Positions 12,286 through 24,297 are shown, numbered from the stretch's first letter. The stretch is DNA of 64,000 nt from Misgurnus anguillicaudatus (GCF_027580225.2 NC_073348.2:26182501-26246500); one strand, 5' to 3'. Notes: generated by a model not told the origin, from the sequence alone. Made by a program: numbers and translations.

Positions 12286-13423
12286 ATGATGTCCTTTGTA
12301 TAATCTCATTGATAGATTTGATCTGCTTTCACCCCAGTGATGGTGGGGTTAAGGGCGGGGCTTCATCAATGTTGTTTTCTAATAATCATACTCAAACATA
12401 AATCATGTTTGTATGATTAACTATACATGAATTCATACCTAGCCATCTTGAGAAATACTCATGAATACCTGAGTCTGCCGAATGTAAATATATACCCGTG
12501 AGATCAGGCTGAAATGTTTCTTTTTGCACATTGTTGAAAATATTGCCCTGTAATTTTTCATCCCAATACAATAACATGCACCGCCTCTGAAACAACTGTG
12601 ATTTTCAGCTGATGTCAGCAAGCACTCCCCTTCAACTATCTTCAACATTTCAATATCCAGATAAATAAAATCAAGTTCTGCCAAGTTCTGCTATTCATGT
12701 TTTTCTCATTTAAAGTCTTGTTTAAGAAGTAAAATAAACATTCATTTGAATTTATGTGTCAGCTGTTGTTTGAGGTCTTTTAGCAGGCTATGAGAAATCT
12801 GCTGAAGTAGCTCATCATTGTCCTGTTGTGTCCTATATTAATCCTGACTCAGCAGCCTTTAATGAGTCTCCGCCTTAACGTTTCCAGCATTAACATTCAC
12901 TCGCTATGCATTTCCGGCGTTCCAGCCTTTGGGACCGATAAAGATATGAAAATCAATACATTCATCTATTTCTTAAGAAATAAAGGAAAAGAAAAGAAAT
13001 AAAGGGAGAAATTTCTTGCTTAACCGTAAAACCACTCTCCTTCTACCATTCTTGATATTAATATTACTCCTAAAGAGCAAAAAATAAGCATTTAGGATCA
13101 ATATAAAATGCTAGTTCCTCTATTAAGGTTCAATTAGCAATGATGGCTCATTATTAGTTTAGATCTTCATATTTTTGGAGTAGAGCCTGACTGCTATCCC
13201 ACACCCTGCCCTACTTCCTTCAGCACCGCTGTACAGTACCTGACGATGGCTTTATTGTTTAAAATGTCAGTGATGGATTATCCAGCTGGTCAGGGGTCAG
13301 TGGCGGCCGTGTAGTTTGTAATGGCCTGAGTTGCGTGATTACGGCCGTTGATGAGCCAACTGAAAGATGGTTATGCCAGGAATCAATGAGCCTGCTAATA
13401 CCGTTTTGGCTCAAAGTGCCTTT
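12285..13423. other. No gene seen
   Basis: Two overlapping minus-strand frames (12392-12684) lack start, splice or homology support. Nothing else recognised. Confidence 0.4.
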
Positions 13424-13756
13424 TAAGGGATCCGGCTAATCACAGCAGGCATTTTAATTGAGCGAGATATTACTACTGATGTAACTCGGACAGTGGCCTT
13501 AAAAAAGTGTGAATTCGGAATACATGCGCGCGTCCAGATCTGCACCTTTCAGAAAAAAAAGTGTTATCACTGGGGCACTACCTTTTCAAAAAGTACACTT
13601 TTGTACCTTAAAGGTATCTCTAAGGTACACGCGGGTACAAACTGCTACCAAAAATTTACATATCTGTACCAAAATGGCACACATTAGGACCATTTTAAAA
13701 GGTACCGTCCCAGTGACAAATTTTTAAAGGTGTATCAGTCGATATGTGTTTTCTTG
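13423..13756. repeat. Segment duplicated at 17462-18358
   Basis: GGGATCCGGCTAATCACAGC, GTAACTCGGACAGTGG, CCAGATCTGCACCTTTCAG and a GGTACC-rich block recur in the same order at 17462-18358, where a palindromic TTAA element interrupts the copy. Some divergence between copies. Confidence 0.85.
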
Positions 13757-14662
13757 GCATTGTGTGTGCAACTTCTGCCACTTTGGATCAGAGTTTTTTG
13801 GCCAAAAAAAGTGTAATACTTTTCAATCCTAACATCAGCCCTGAAACTTTCTACAAAACAATGTTATCTTCTCTTTTTCCTTTTTGCAACCGCATAAACT
13901 GAGACATTCATATTCTGATCATCTCGAATCTCGTACTTTTGAAAGTAATTTAATCTGTTGATTTTATATGGCTCATTAGGATTTTGTTTCTATTCAACGC
14001 AATCCAATTTAGCTTTGGGACATTTACAAAAACAAAATACTTTAAAGTTAGAGTCCATTTGTGGAAAGATTCGAGAGCACACTCAGTAATTCGGTATATT
14101 TAAGAAGAGATAAAGTTGCCAGCAGAGTTTGGCGTTTATCTGAACAAAAGTGCTTGCTGAAAACCCCCCACGCCTTTAAGAAAATGTTGCTGGTTTGCAA
14201 ACTCCAGCAGTGACATCTAGTGTTCTGGTGGAAAACTACACCTGATGACAGTACAAGATGCTGGAGTGGCATTAAATTTAGTAAATTTATAAATAAACAG
14301 TACATGCTTTTCATGTTTAATAATGGAATTTGATGTACATTTTAATAAGTTAGATAGTCTTGATACTGGGTGTCTCCACAGCAGATGGTTACAGTTTAAT
14401 GTTTAGTACTTAAAATGGTCCTACATAATGTAAAGACCATTCTGTGAGAATATAACTTTAATATCTTTAATATTGACTGAGTAAGATCATCAAGCTTAAA
14501 GGTGCCAAAGAATGCATTAAAATAACATGTTAAATTGTTCTCTGATATCTACATAGAAGGTGTTTGGCTTTATTAACTGCAAAAAATATCCAAAGATTAT
14601 GTTTATTTATATCCCTAGGATTTGCCTTGAGAATTAAATGGTCTATTTGAAAGGGTCATGAA
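13757..14662. other. No gene seen
   Basis: AT-rich unique-looking sequence. The 88-codon minus frame at 14048-14314 has no recognisable features. Confidence 0.4.
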
Positions 14663-14834
14663 CAGTGTTGGCAACGTTACTTTAAAAAAAGGAATTAGTT
14701 ATAGTTAGTTACTTCTCAAAAATAGTAACTGAGTCAGTAACTGCGTTACATCATTATAAAAGTAACTAATTACCAGGCAAAGTAACTATTGCGTTACTTA
14801 AAAAAAGTTCAAATATTTCAAATAACTTGGATGC

Positions 14835-15152
14835 TGTCACGTTCTCTACTACTACTAATACTAAAATACAACGATGATAAGGAGATCAAGTTCTTGCTAT
14901 ATACACTGGAATTTTATTCAAACACACAACGACGACAAGGAACAGCTTCACATAACATGCACATTCAACGACTGACAAGGCAAAGACACATGAGGGCAGA
15001 ATATAAAGGGTGAGCAAACTAATTAAACACAGGTGTAAGAACTGAACTAATAATCAAACAGGTGAAACTAATAATGATGAAATGAGATAACAAATGAACT
15101 AAACAAGATGATTAACAATGAACAGAACTAAATGCAACACAAAACCCTTACA
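14835..15152 (-). repeat. 3' LTR (element on minus strand)
   Basis: 318 bp, TG...CA bounded. Nearly identical to the copy at 16675-16995; it lacks the 3 bp that change GATGATAAGG into GATGATGACAAGG. Confidence 0.92.
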
Positions 15153-15262
15153 GTACGCCCCCCCCTCCCAAGGCGCGTCCCGCGCCGTAACTAAAACAAC
15201 ACCGAAGTGGAGGGAGGGAGGGAGGGAGTCTAAAACAAAAATGTCCAAAAATGAAGGAGGGA

Positions 15263-15856
15263 TTAGGAAGGGGTCTGGACCAGGCCCCAGAGACCGAACG
15301 GGATGAAGCCCCAGGGTGGAGTCGCTGGTGGGAGGAGCCAGGGTGGAGTATTGTTCTTACTACCCACCCTGGGGACGGACAACGACGCCTGCACTTGGAG
15401 GATCCAGGGTGGAGCCACGAGCAGAGAACCCGGGGGGAGCCGAGGAACCGGAGGGGCGGGGCAGAGCTGGTGGGTCTCCCGACCGAGATGTAGGAGGTGG
15501 AACGGAGCTACGAGGCGGAGCCAGAGCAGAGGAACCCAAAGGTGAACGTCCGTAGGAGGGAGGAGCCCAACGAGCTGGAAGGGTGGAGAGAGGGACACTT
15601 GGGGAGCGAGGAAAACCCGGAGGCGAGGACGGGACGACGACCGACCAGGGCGGAGCCGGAGTGGTGACGATGCCTGGTGACGTCGCTGTAGAGACGGGAG
15701 CCGACGAAGGGGAGGGAGGAGAGACTTGAAGCGATGCCACTGGTGCGATGGGATGAGGCAACCTCTTGGTCTCAGGGAGCGCAGGCAGAGAACTGGAGAG
15801 GTCCCCGAAAGCAGCTGGCAGAGAGGCATGCCACGGATCAGTAGAACCAGCGGCAC
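15263..15856 (-). pseudogene. Proline-rich remainder of the LTR element interior
   Basis: Two overlapping minus frames (15263-15856, 15360-15761) are open and strongly Pro/Ser biased (PPWSVVVPSSPPGFPRSP). GC content is far above the flanks. Which frame continues the gag-like protein cannot be decided by eye. Confidence 0.45.
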
Positions 15857-16206
15857 TGACGCGCTGAGGATGAGCAGGGGCGTGTCGCTGTGATGGCTAG
15901 AGGTGCTTCAGACTGGCTGAGGTAGGCAGAGGAGGCGGGAGTGGGAGGTTGGGCGGGTCCAACTGTGACGAGGAGGAGCTGGACGGAACCAGCGGAGCTG
16001 ACAAAGTGAGGGAAATGTCCATAGCACAGTCCGAAAAAATTTCCCCAAGAGACGTAATATGCTCACCCTCAGCAGCGTGGAGGTGGATGTCTTCCTCGAC
16101 ATCCTCAGCAGCTCCCGCGGCGATTCCCAGACAACTCGGCTCTCGCACCTGGTCGGAGGAGGGATCCGAGATCTCATCGACGTTGGGCTAAGGGGTTCGC
16201 TCTGGC

Positions 16207-16569
16207 TCACTGGTCGCATTGCCTTTCTCCGCCCGCGTTGGGCTCGAGGTCCATGGAGGGTGTTGGCGTGTCGGTCTTTGGGAGTGAAGTGGGGCTGGCG
16301 GCAAACTCCCCATTGGCAGGGCCAACAGTGAATGGGGAGTTGTTGTGGAACAGCACCCACTCCACATAAGCGGCGAAGTTGTTCTCTGGACCGCCCGTTG
16401 GAAGACGTGCCCATGATCGATCGTTTAAGCTGGTTTTCAGAAAAACACAGAGCGCATGATCGGTGAAGTTGGTAAGGCACGCCAGGTCTAGAAAGTCCTT
16501 GATGTGAATTTCCAACGGGTGATCCTCCTGGTCCAGAATTTGGATTTTAACTGAAGGGGGGAGATCCAT
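16207..16569 (-). CDS. gag-like frame of the LTR element
   Basis: A 120-codon frame starts 105 bp inside the 5' LTR. It begins MDLPPSVKIQILDQE and has DFLDLACLTNFTDHALCVFL and FAAYVEWVLFHNNSPF, a conserved head I associate with a common family of cyprinid LTR elements. Coding then shifts frame: Ser/Pro-rich frames follow at 15897-16148 and 15360-15761, suggesting frameshifts or decay of one longer protein. Confidence 0.65.
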   Translation of the reverse strand: MDLPPSVKIQILDQEDHPLEIHIKDFLDLACLTNFTDHALCVFLKTSLNDRSWARLPTGGPENNFAAYVEWVLFHNNSPFTVGPANGEFAASPTSLPKTDTPTPSMDLEPNAGGERQCDQ

Positions 16570-16674
16570 AACGAGAATAAACTAAAAACGAAACTGTGAT
16601 TACGGAAAACAAAAAACTCTGGAAACAGGAGGGGAAACACTAAACGCCACGTTAAACTTTTAGGTCAGTCGTTC

Positions 16675-16995
16675 TGTCACGTTCTCTACTACTACTAATA
16701 CTAAAATACAACGATGATGACAAGGAGATCAAGTTCTTGCTATATACACTGGAATTTTATTCAAACACACAACGACGACAAGGAACAGCTTCACATAACA
16801 TGCACATTCAACGACTGACAAGGCAAAGACACATGAGGGCAGAATATAAAGGGTGAGCAAACTAATTAAACACAGGTGTAAGAACTGAACTAATAATCAA
16901 ACAGGTGAAACTAATAATGATGAAATGAGATAACAAATGAACTAAACAAGATGATTAACAATGAACAGAACTAAATGCAACACAAAACCCTTACA
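16675..16995 (-). repeat. 5' LTR (element on minus strand)
   Basis: 321 bp. It precedes the gag-like frame on the minus strand and so should carry the element's promoter; no TATA assignment was made. Confidence 0.92.
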
Positions 16996-17419
16996 GATGC
17001 CCCCAACATAAAATTTGTTAAATGAATGAATTAGACACTAAAGAGAAATCATTCATTTTGTGTCAGCATGTGATGATGTGAGGTGCTTTATTAGATCAGA
17101 ATTAACTTACAGACGTGAAGAGGCTCTTTCTTTACTCTGCATAAGTTGCACGTTACATAAACATTATTGCCTTTCACCTCAACGATGGAAAAGAAGTACT
17201 TATAATACTTTGTGTTTGCGACTGCTGCCTTTGACTTTGTTGTACTTGCCATCGCTCTGTCGTTGCGGTTGTGTGGGACTCGGACGGACTGCAGTGCGAG
17301 GACCAGGCTCCCTGTGAGTGGCTAGCAGGATCACCCGCTGCTCGTTGAGAAGAGAGAGCAATACTTGCTCTCGCGTCAGTCTCAAACCACGGCAGGAAAG
17401 ATCGCTAGATTTGTCCTAG

Positions 17420-18400
17420 TCGCTTTTTGTAAATAAAGTCGCTAAAGGCGTTTAGAAAGTTTTAAGGGATCCGGCTAATCACAGCAGGCATTTTAATTGA
17501 GCGAGATATTAAAGGAATAGAAGAGATAAAGTTTGAAGTGACCAAACACATCAACGTTTTTCCTATTTAAGACGAGTAGTTATACGAGCAAGTTTGGTGG
17601 TACAAAATAAAACGTAGCGGATTTAAAAGAGGAACTATATTTTATGGCGTAATAGCACTTTTGGGAGTACTTCGACTCGCCTGAAAAGTCCGCTCCCCTT
17701 CTCTCTCTCATAATGGGAGAGGGAGGGTGTTACTGCGCCGAGTCGAAGTACTCCCAAAAGTGCTATTACGGCATAAAATATAGTTCCTCTTTTAAATCCG
17801 CTTAGAAAAGCGCTACGTTTTGTTTGGTACCACCAAACTTGCTCGTATAACTACTCGTCTTAAATAGGAAAAACGTTGATGTGTTTGGTCACTTTTAACT
17901 TTATCTCTAAATGGTACCATTGAATGAATGGGGCTAAGCTAAATGCTATCGAAGCGTCGCAGCGCGCTCCAGCGCTTACGTGCACGCACACAGATGATAG
18001 AGGGATGTATCAACAATTCTTAGTTAAGGTAATAACATATTTTAATATTGAAAATGAGTAGACTATTCCTTTAACACTGATGTAACTCGGACAGTGGTCT
18101 CAAAAAGTGTGAATTCAGAGCGCGTGTCCAGATCTGCACCTTTCAGAAAAAAAGGTGCATAAAGGTACAAATGATGTCATTGGGGTATTACCTTTTCAAA
18201 AAGTACACTTTTGTACCTTAAAGGTACCTCTAAGGTACAGGCTGGTACAAACTGGTACCAAAAATTTACATATCTGTGCCTAAATGGTACATATTAAGAG
18301 CTTTTTAAAAGGTACCGTCCCAGTGACAAATTTTTAAAGGTGTTTCAGTCCATGTGTTTCGCTTTTTGTAAATAAAGTCGCTAAAGGCGTTTAGAAAGTT
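17420..18400. repeat. Insertion bounded by 42-bp direct repeats
   Basis: The same 42 bases (TCGCTTTTTGTAAATAAAGT to GCGTTTAGAAAGTT) occur at 17420-17461 and 18359-18400. Between them lies a copy of 13423-13756 carrying its own TTAA palindrome insertion (17513-18070). Confidence 0.85.
17509..18074. mobile_element. TTAA palindromic element (AGGAATAGTCTACTCATTTTC family), left arm deleted
   Basis: TTAA at 17509-17512 and 18071-18074. The right end (GAAAATGAGTAGACTATTCCT) and arms (CATCAACGTTTTTCC, GTGCTATTACG) match the full copy at 32666-33388, but the left arm lacks about 160 bp after AGGAATAG. Confidence 0.85.
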
Positions 18401-18571
18401 GCTAAATCTAGCGACAAAGTCACCAAGTTGGCAACACTGTGTTTGTGTATGAACTCTTCCTGCCTCTGGTTGGCTAACGATTAAAATTAAGCCAATCATC
18501 ATCGGTTATGTGGTTGTCCCACCCCCTCTAACACACACACACCAATCATCATCAGTTATCTTTCAGCCCCC

Positions 18572-18611
<40 letters not shown>
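18572..18611. repeat. (CA)n microsatellite
   Basis: About 20 CA units. Confidence 0.95.
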
Positions 18612-18612
<1 letters not shown>

Positions 18613-18828
18613 GAAAAGCATTGCCTGTCTGGATGAGAGAACCTACTCTGGTGAAAATCGCTTTAGTGAGATTAATTATAGTAACGCACAGCATTTATTG
18701 TCAGTAATGGTAACGGCATTATAACGAGGGAAACAGTAATTTATTTGATTACTCGTTACTGAAAAAAATTATGAAGAACTAGAAGAACTTCAGCCTAAAC
18801 GCTAACATATAGCATTAACTAGCATACA

Positions 18829-19431
18829 GCGCTAACTAGGGCTGGGCAAAAAAATCGATTTTTCGATTAATCGTTTTTTAAAACGTGGTCGATTCAGAAT
18901 CGATTCTCAAAGAGCATAATCGATTTTTTTCCCCCATATTTTTTTCTGCAAACATTGAACGTAAGATTAACGTTAATCTAATTACTAGTCTTCTTTCACT
19001 AGATGTCACCCTCTTTTTTGCCTTGCGCGATGTTACCAAGAAGCGAGAGGCGAGCCGGTCATTCATTCATTCAGTGCTTAAAATGGCGGTTTTAGGGGGT
19101 TCATCGACGTTGATGCTACCACCACATAAAAAGTAAGAGGTATGGAAGCATTTTAGATTTTGCAAGCAAGATGACAAGGTTAGTGTTGTGGCTTTTAATT
19201 TCTTTTTATTAATTACCCACTTGTAAACTTCTGTTCACTGTTATTTTTTATTAATATAGTATTTGTATTAAATCTATATTCATTAAGTTGAATCAAGAAT
19301 CGAGTATGAAAAACCAACCCGAGAATCGGAATCGAAAATTGAATCGAGAATCGAATCGATTTGAAAGCTTGTGAATCGAAATTGAATCGATCTGGAACAT
19401 CTCAATCGAAACCCAGCCCTATAGCGCTAAC
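18829..19431. mobile_element. hAT-like MITE (TAGGGCTGGGC ends)
   Basis: Element about 18837-19423, with ends TAGGGCTGGGCAAAAAAATC and CGAAACCCAGCCCTATA, and GCGCTAAC on both sides. Rich in ATCGATT repeats near both ends. No transposase. Confidence 0.8.
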
Positions 19432-19908
19432 TCAGCTACAGTCACAACTTTATTTTTTAGCATTGTAACAATATTGTATTTAATTTAGTTTTTTTTTTTT
19501 TTTTTTTTTAGAAAAATGACTGCAGTGGTCGTTCTGACAGGACTTTCGCTAATCTACCACCTACATTACATTAGTGTCCAGAGTTTAGATGAAGCCTGCT
19601 GACCGGTTGAAACTAAGTCATTCAAATCTTCAGACAGTGGCTGTGAGCTGAAAACACCTCAGGGCTGAAAGCTCAAAACGTCTAACGATTCCGGGGGTTG
19701 TTCTCGATGTAGTTACTGTCGTATTCAGAAAAAAACATATTCCCACTAGGCCACGAGGAATGGATATTGCATAACACACATTTTAACAATACCATGCAGT
19801 TTGAAACAAATTGTTGAGACAGAATGTTCGTATAACATACCTATAAGTTGAGATTGGCCTGTTCCAGGAGTCTTTTGCATGCAGAAGGTTTACATAAGAA
19901 TGAGGAAA

Positions 19909-20137
19909 CAATAGGCTTTATGCCCAGCTGCACTACTTCCTGAACTTCAGCCAGCTCCTTGTTTCCTGTCTGCCATTATTGGACAAACTGATTAATCCAG
20001 GTGTGCCTGACCTCAGTAGTTACAACAACAATAATCAGACACACCTGGATTAATCAGTTTCTCCAAAAATGGCAGACAAGAAAACAAGGAGCTGGCTGAA
20101 GTTCAGGAAGTAGTGCAGCTGGGCATAAAGCCTATTG
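19909..20137. mobile_element. Short palindromic MITE
   Basis: CAATAGGCTTTATGCCCAGC occurs as an inverted pair at both ends. Arms of roughly 100 bp (CTTCCTGAACTTCAGCCAGC, GATTAATCCAGGTGTG) make the whole 229-bp element a hairpin. Confidence 0.85.
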
Positions 20138-20497
20138 TGTTTGAGGCTCACAATATGTCATTATGGTGTACAAAACTTCTATTGTTCATCTATGTCTAGG
20201 AAAATACAGTTTTACATTGCACGGCACCTTTAAACATTTCCTTGGCAACTTGATTAGTCCATGACCCACTTATGTCCATACTGTGATTAAAGCAAATGCC
20301 TCATAAGAAACTGCTAGAAGACATGGGAAAAATGGTCCCTAGCTGTCACTAGGGCAGGACCCTTTAAAAATGTATCATATATGTATAGTTTTTTATACCA
20401 GTAAGTATCTTTGGGGGTACTAATATGCACTCTTTGATATCAATGTGTACCTCTGAGATATGCACTCTTCTTAAGGTGCATACAGTAGATGTGCTTT

Positions 20498-22353
20498 TTA
20501 AAGGGCACCTATGGTCCGTTTTTAAATTTCCTTTGGTGTGTAAGTGTGTATTAGTACATGTTGACGATATGTAAAAGGTACAAACCCCAAAGTAAACAAT
20601 GACGCGAGTTATCATCTCCAACGTAAATCTCTTTTCTTGGACTACAACAAACACACGGATTGTAGAAAACAGTTTACTTCCTGGGATTGGTGACCTAGAG
20701 AAGACCGACATTATCATAATTCCTCCTGCTTCGGACTCAACCTGTAAGTTAACTCCTGTTAGCATTGCATTGACCGAATCTTTCAAACATGGTACACTGC
20801 AAAATCCCGGGAGTTAAATTAACACTGCTCAGTGTTTATATAGGTCCACTCTCCAGAGAGTTAAAAAAGTAACACCGGAGAGAGTTAAAAGCAGCAATCT
20901 GTGACTTTATCCTCTCTATCACCATCTCTGTTTGAAACCTAAAATTGCATTTTACATCTTACTTATAGAGTTATTTTCTTAACTTAGGATTAGATGTTGG
21001 CAGTTTCATTTAAAGTCACCATTATTGTGCTCAGTGGTTGTTTTAGTTGGACTTGACTCTTGACAGTTAGCTTGTTAGTTTTTTCTAACTGCTGTATCTT
21101 AGTGTGTTTAAAACACATTTTGATAGCAAAGAAAATGTTCTAGTGTGATTGAGTATTGATGACTAAAATAAAATGTTGAACATAATCATTTAATGAACAG
21201 CTTTATTAATATAGTTTTTCCTCCCTCATCAGAAGCATCATTTTCTATTAATTATAAATTACTACAGTTCAAGGTCCAGAACTCTCATAGCAGTTTGTCA
21301 TTCTGAAGGATTTTGATAGTTTGCACATAAACATTAACCGCTGAACAATGTAGATACAAAGACATCAAGAATTGGAGTATGCATCTCAACAATGGTGACA
21401 AAGAATATGGTAAAAAAGTTCATTATTTATTCATGCCGCAGTGCATTCTGGGAGTTCTGGATGAGATTTGTAATGTGTTAATACCCAGCATGCATTGCAG
21501 CATGAAGCTTTTCATTTTATTGTCACCATCATTGTGATTCATACTCTGATTCTTGATGTTTAAGTGTCTACATTATATTGCAGTTAATCTTTAAGTGTCA
21601 GTGTTTAAAAATGGTTCAGAATGAAAAACTGCTATGAGATGGCTGGATCTCATACTACAGTATCATATTATTGACAGAAATACATACTTCTAGTAAGAAA
21701 TCACTAAATAAATAATTTTTTAAGAGTGTTATTTAAAAGCATATCCTAATAACCATTATAATCATATGCACTAGTGTCTGCTCTTTGGCCACAAAAAACA
21801 TGTTTTAACACATGTAATTATAACAGCCAGAAAGAGCTGAAAAGTTAAGACTAAGACTCAAGAATCCAATTAAAACAACCACTGATCACAATAAGGGTGA
21901 CTTTAAATGAAACAGCCAACATCTAATACTAAGATAAGAATATAACTCTACAAGTAAGATGTAAAATGCAATTTTAGGTTTCAAACAGAGATGGTGATAG
22001 AGAGGATAAAGTCACAGATTGCTGCCTTTAACTCTCTCCGGTGTTACTTTTTTAACACTCTGGGGAGTGGACCTATATAAACACTGAGCAGTGTTAATTT
22101 AACTCCCGGGATTTTGCAGTGTAAGGAGCGTCACATTTCCAGCTGATGTCAGAGGTATTCAGACCAATCACAACGGCCAATCACTTTTTGTACAAAAACA
22201 GTGTGTTACAGGAAAAGAGTGAAATAGGAGGTACTAAAATGTACGGTATGTGGAAAATAATGTATTTTTTAACCATAAACTACTTGAACACATTGTATTA
22301 TACCAAATACACAAAATAACGTTGTTTTTAGCAATGAAATATGTGCCTTTTAA
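20498..22353. mobile_element. TTAA-flanked MITE carrying a second insertion
   Basis: TTAA at 20498-20501 and 22350-22353; ends AGGGCACCTATGG and ATATGTGCCTT form an imperfect inverted repeat. The palindrome at 20795-22121 is inserted in it. Confidence 0.8.
20793..22123. mobile_element. 1.3-kb palindromic Tc1-like element with TA target
   Basis: The element 20795-22121 begins CACTGCAAAATCCCGGGAGT and ends with its inverse, with TA on each side. Similarity between arms runs nearly to the centre (about 21458), e.g. GATGGTGATAGAGAGGATAA against TTATCCTCTCTATCACCATC. No transposase frame. CACTG ends with a TA target fit Tc1/mariner-type MITEs. Confidence 0.85.
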
Positions 22354-22395
22354 AGGGCACTACCCCAGTGACAGCTAGGGACCATTTTTGACCCT

Positions 22396-23230
22396 TTTCT
22401 CTGACTGTACTACAGAATCCTAATTTTTAAATTCAAATGATGCTCAGTTTACAGCTACAAGCTGAGTCTTATACTAGAATCAGATACACATGCACACACG
22501 CAGAGACCCTTAGATCTCATTTTCACAGGCTCCTATAGGAACACGCTGAAGGTTTTTGGGTCAAGACAATGATTGTTTGTTTGTAGTCGCAGCAGCGTCT
22601 GTAAGCGGCTTCTCAACATCATGCTGGGCGTCCAGGTCCAGTTTCAGCAGGTGAGAACAGGCCCAGTTAATAAACCTCACATCTGCTCCCCATGGAAATC
22701 AACCAGAACCCGGCCTACAAGAATGACTCGGCTTCCTCTCCTTCCGATGTTTTATTCATGAGAACGTTCGCTAGATATATCCTCTTTTCCTCTGAGAGGA
22801 ACAAGTCTTTCTTGTCCGTGTGTAGGCTACCGGACCCAATCACTTCTCGGCTCCCAGCGGACTGATCTCAGACCTGTAGGCTTATGTCCTGCTGTAGTGA
22901 CGGAGGTCAAAGAACAGTGATTTAACTAATAAAAACGCTATTGCGTGTTAGTCCCAGGTTACATGAGGAATTGTTTTCACTCAGCAGATTAGAGATCCTT
23001 TTCAAGAGTGTAATAACTTGCTCTCAAGCTTTTCTCCCAGGAGAAATATAGTTTTTAACCTTTTTTTTTAAGCTCAGGTAGATATATGGCCACGTGATTT
23101 TTTTAATATGACTGGTTGCCTTGAACATTTTAAGAACTGGTTTAGTCGAAACTTGGACTTAACAAGGACAAGCCATTTATTTGTGACCATAAACCACCTC
23201 TAAGTGATAAGAAGTGCAGTCTGTAATATC
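22396..23230. other. No gene seen
   Basis: Possibly unique sequence. The 62-codon plus frame at 22573-22761 has no support. Confidence 0.4.
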
Positions 23231-23511
23231 CCTACTGAAAAATCCAGCAAAGACCAGCATAAGCTGGTTTTAGCTGGTTTAAGGTGGCAGTAGCTGTTCT
23301 AAGCTGGTCCTCCCAGCCTGGCAAAGCTGGTAGGTCAGCTGGTCTTCCAGCATGACCAGCTAAGTCCAGTTAGACTAGCTTAAAAAGTGATCAAAAAACA
23401 GCTAGACCATCTTACTACATCAGCAATACCAACTAAAACCAAGCTGGGAGACCAGCTAAAACCAGCTCACCAGCTTATGCTGGTCTTAGCTGGATTTTTC
23501 AGTAGGGATGT
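23231..23511. mobile_element. Cyprinid-type CAGCTGG-rich MITE
   Basis: Ends CCCTACTGAAAAATCCAGC and GCTGGATTTTTCAGTAGGG are inverted, and the interior repeats ACCAGCATAAGCTGG-like units. About 280 bp. Confidence 0.85.
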
Positions 23512-23820
23512 GTTACATGTCATTTCTTAGAAGAAAAATGCTTTTCACTTTTTCACGTTTTGACACGAAATAGCTTTAGTTTCATCAAGGCTGTGCTGTG
23601 TTGCAGTGATTCAGAAGATTTTTTCTATTGTACATCCCTTTAAAAACGGCTCTGCTTTTAATTACAGAAACTGAAAATCGTGTGACACTGGTATTGGTTT
23701 TCAATACTGCCCTATATCTTTTTGTTAAACTGACCTCATGGGAAAATGTACCTGGCAATTTCATGCGTTCGTATGATGGGAATCGTACAAAAACTTGATT
23801 ATACAGAATAATGACTGACC

Positions 23821-24297
23821 CCCCAGTCACATTAGCTACAAGCGACAGAGACAGAGCGACAGGCTACCATTCATTTTCAATGGAAGTGGCCGTTTGCCAG
23901 CGACAAGGGACGAGCTCGCCACTGCGCGAGCAAGGCGGGGCCAAAAGAGACAAGCAGGCTATTTTATGCAAATGCTGAGCGATGCGACAAAGCGACTGCC
24001 AATCGGAGTGAAGGAGCAACGTGACGTAGGTCTGTGGTTGAGTCTGAGAAAATAATTCAAGATGGCGGAAAATGCGTATTTATGTATATATCTGATAAGT
24101 TTGGCATTTAATCTCATATATTTTGTTACTTTTATCGAGAAATAAATACTTTTAAATCCAAAAACACCGTTCTTGTATCTAAACAATACCTCTAAAGTGA
24201 CTTTTGATACCGCTTTGAGAAACTAGCCAAGGAACGCCCATCAAGCAAGTGCGTGTCGCTCGGTGTCGTTCACCTATTGTAGCTAATGTGACTGTAG
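23821..24297. mobile_element. MITE with CAGTCACATTAGCTAC inverted ends
   Basis: Ends CAGTCACATTAGCTACAAGC and TTGTAGCTAATGTGACTG are inverted, with subterminal CGACACAGAGCGACA-like repeats. No transposase. Confidence 0.8.

Larger units (their letters stand above)
14830..17000 (-). mobile_element. LTR retrotransposon, non-autonomous, near-identical LTRs
   Basis: Direct repeats at 14835-15152 and 16675-16995 differ by one 3-bp indel as far as I can see. GATGC flanks both sides (14830-14834, 16996-17000), a 5-bp target duplication. Read on the minus strand, LTRs begin TGTAAGGG and end GTGACA, and a polypurine tract (GGGAGGGGGGGG) precedes the 3' LTR. The 1.5-kb interior encodes a gag-like frame and proline-rich sequence but no protease, reverse transcriptase or integrase. 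No TGG primer-binding start follows the 5' LTR. Confidence 0.92.
14664..18440. mobile_element. GTAAC-rich DNA element split by an LTR element and a duplication
   Basis: The left end CAGTGTTGGCAACGTTAC (14664) pairs with the right end AGTTGGCAACACTG (near 18425-18440). The left part has the GTAACTNNTTAC-rich sequence common in fish elements. An LTR retrotransposon (14835-16995) and a 939-bp insertion (17462-18400) interrupt it. Exact ends are uncertain. Confidence 0.55.
20335..22395. mobile_element. GGTACC-type element, host of a nested pair
   Basis: Left end AATGGTCCCTAGCTGTCACT and right end AGTGACAGCTAGGGACCATT are inverted. The sequence between (CTTTGGGGGTACTAATATGC) matches the repeat at 8380-8505. 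It is interrupted by the TTAA element at 20502-22349. Confidence 0.75.

Noticed and set aside
12392..12684. Two overlapping minus frames (67 and 81 codons)
   Set aside because: Different frames over the same AT-rich sequence, no motif.
15251..15555. Plus-strand frames of about 80 codons in the LTR element interior
   Set aside because: They are antisense to the proline-rich minus-strand sequence; high GC keeps all frames open.
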